Assembly (NCBI GenBank): GCA_903832475.1
Contig: CAILBQ010000120.1
Location: forward strand, 1 to 5,312
Source: an uncultured Acidobacteriota bacterium
GTDB taxonomy: Bacteria; Acidobacteriota; Terriglobia; Terriglobales; Acidobacteriaceae
Length of the DNA: 5,312 bases
Direction: 5' to 3'
A program made the translations under genes and the position numbers. Positions within the stretch are counted from its first letter, which is position 1, and each line of letters begins with the position of its first letter. Shown one piece after another: positions 4,463 through 5,312 of this stretch. A model generated the notes under the pieces. That model did not search any database. It was not told the origin of the DNA and saw nothing but the letters and a program-made list of their open reading frames with translations.

Positions 4463-5215
4463 ATGCGCGTCCGCCTGCTTTCTCTCCTCCTGCTGGGAAG
4501 CTCCTGCTTTTCCGCGCAGACGCAACAAACGGCCGTGCGCGTTCCCGACGGCGGCACCAGCGGCCGTATGGAAAGCATCTTCATCCCGCCCAAGCCCAAT
4601 GCGCCCTTCAACCTGGTGCTCGCCACGGAATGGTCCCGTCCCCTTGGGAATGGAGGCACCTTCACCCTGGCCAACGAGCGCCGCATCGTCCGCGATTCCG
4701 CCGGCCGCATCTATCAGGAACGCTGGATCCTCGTCCCCAAGGGCGGCAAAGCCAAGTCATGGATGGATATCTTCCAGATCACCGATCCCGCCCAGCACAC
4801 CTGGTATAACTGCCAAACCGCGCACAAAGTCTGCGAGTTACTGACTTACTCCCTCTCCACCGAAACCACGTATAAGCCGGCCACGTTCCCATCCGGCCCT
4901 CTGCCCAACGGCAACGGCTTCCGCCAGCTTGAAGACCTCGGCGTCGGCAGCAACAGCGGCGTAGAAACCCACGGATACAAACAGACCACCACCATCAACC
5001 CGGGCGTGATGGGCAACGATAAGCCCATGATCACCACCCGCGAATTCTGGTACTCCAATCAACTCGGCGTCGACCTTTTATCGACCGTCGACTCACCCTC
5101 CAGCGGCAAACAGGTGTTCACCGTGAAAGAGCTCTCCACCTCTGAGCCGGAAGCGTCCTACTTTGCCATCCCCGAGGGCTACTCCGTCGTCGACCACACC
5201 CACGAGAAACAATAG
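4463..5215 (+). CDS. Secreted protein of unknown function (acidobacterial-type)
   Basis: The 250 residues begin with a Sec-type signal peptide: Arg2 and Arg4, hydrophobic 5-12, and a likely cut near residues 17-19 before a Gln/Thr-rich start. Cys15 is not in a lipobox (Gly, not Leu, at -3), so a lipoprotein is unlikely. The mature part has no membrane segment and looks beta-rich, with many Thr, Gly and aromatic residues. Distinct stretches are GGTFTLANERRIVRDSAGRI (64-83), an ITDP..HTWYNC segment near 106-117, a TTTINPGVMGNDKP block in the second half, and ELSTSEPEASYF near the C-terminus. Cys117 and Cys124 could form a disulfide. I recall similar proteins from Acidobacteria annotated only as hypothetical; I know of no assigned function or catalytic motif. 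It has its own promoter candidate and ribosome binding site and appears to be a single-gene unit. Confidence 0.85.
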   Translation: MRVRLLSLLLLGSSCFSAQTQQTAVRVPDGGTSGRMESIFIPPKPNAPFNLVLATEWSRPLGNGGTFTLANERRIVRDSAGRIYQERWILVPKGGKAKSWMDIFQITDPAQHTWYNCQTAHKVCELLTYSLSTETTYKPATFPSGPLPNGNGFRQLEDLGVGSNSGVETHGYKQTTTINPGVMGNDKPMITTREFWYSNQLGVDLLSTVDSPSSGKQVFTVKELSTSEPEASYFAIPEGYSVVDHTHEKQ

Positions 5216-5312
5216 CCGCTCCCTTCGTGGTTCAATCGCCTGGGTGGCGCCGCGTTCCGTAGCCTTGTATTCTCCCGCTCCAGCTCTTCCATTCGCACGC
5301 GCATCGGCATCA
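5179..5312 (-). CDS. Possible C-terminal end of a minus-strand coiled-coil protein (partial)
   Basis: On the minus strand a frame is open from the right edge to TAG at 5181-5179. Near the edge it reads MEELERENTRLRN, a heptad-like Leu/Glu/Arg pattern typical of a short coiled coil. The remaining tail (Pro/Arg, then Cys/Trp-rich) is not protein-like, and the stop would lie 37 bases inside the convergent gene ending at 5215. It may instead be a chance frame, so the call is weak; the sequence right of the window would settle it. Confidence 0.22.
   Translation of the reverse strand, partial: MPMRVRMEELERENTRLRNAAPPRRLNHEGSGYCFSWVWSTTE

Larger units (their letters stand above)
4367..4465 (+). promoter_or_regulatory. 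11-bp inverted repeat covering the ribosome binding site and start of the secreted-protein gene
   Basis: CATGAAAGCCT (4367-4377) is the exact reverse complement of AGGCTTTCATG (4455-4465). The right arm includes the last three bases of the GGAGG ribosome binding site and the ATG start codon. A transcript that begins upstream of 4367 could fold so that translation of the gene is blocked; a transcript from the near promoter at 4437-4442 would lack the left arm. The repeat is seen directly; the regulatory role is inferred. Confidence 0.4.

Noticed and set aside
4463..4510. Possible lipoprotein signal around Cys15 of the secreted protein
   Set aside because: The residue three before Cys is Gly rather than Leu/Val/Ile, so the lipobox is not satisfied.
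5069..5092. Three TCGAC copies, two of them as GTCGAC palindromes
   Set aside because: They lie inside coding sequence and are explained by Val-Asp and Ser-Thr-Val-Asp codons; spacing is irregular.
1..5312. Mobile elements, tRNA, CRISPR, riboswitch or toxin-antitoxin genes
   Set aside because: No transposase or integrase text, no regular long repeats with spacers, no tRNA-like fold or known riboswitch core was recognised on either strand.

Overview
The window looks like ordinary chromosome from a high-GC, Gram-negative soil bacterium. The best fit is Acidobacteriota (Terriglobia/Acidobacteriaceae-like). This rests on the strong C/G preference at third codon positions, a secreted protein of a type I recall almost only from acidobacterial genomes, and an intergenic hairpin resembling one I recall as dispersed in that phylum. 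These are recollections, not searches. I see no rRNA, tRNA, CRISPR array, transposase, phage gene or attachment site.

Layout. (1) Positions 1-321, minus strand: the N-terminal 107 residues of an exported Fe/Mn superoxide dismutase, with a Tat-like leader; the rest lies off the left edge. (2) 322-481: a divergent intergenic region. (3) 482-1872, plus strand: a two-gene, translationally coupled unit made of a PLP-dependent serine/threonine dehydratase-like enzyme and a small hotdog-fold thioesterase that starts at TTG inside the dehydratase stop codon (TTGA overlap). (4) 1873-2183: 311 bases without a convincing gene, holding short repeats and, at its right end, a -10-like box just before the next gene. 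(5) 2184-4274, plus strand: a 696-residue RecQ-family DNA helicase with all helicase motifs, the four zinc cysteines and a C-terminal HRDC domain, plus about 70 extra residues between helicase core and zinc module compared with E. coli RecQ. (6) 4275-4462: an intergenic region with a 12-bp hairpin and an 11-bp inverted repeat whose right arm covers the ribosome binding site and start codon of the next gene. (7) 4463-5215, plus strand: a secreted protein of unknown function. (8) 5216-5312: the right edge, with a weak case for the C-terminal end of a minus-strand, coiled-coil-containing protein.

The genes do not form one pathway. The dehydratase and thioesterase are probably co-transcribed; superoxide dismutase, recQ and the secreted protein look like separate transcription units. 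I do not find a clearly new multi-gene system. The observations most worth checking are the fold-back inverted repeat over the 4463 start, the insertion in RecQ, and the start region of recQ, where there is no Shine-Dalgarno, a -10-like box lies 6 nt upstream and an overlapping mini-ORF encodes four prolines.
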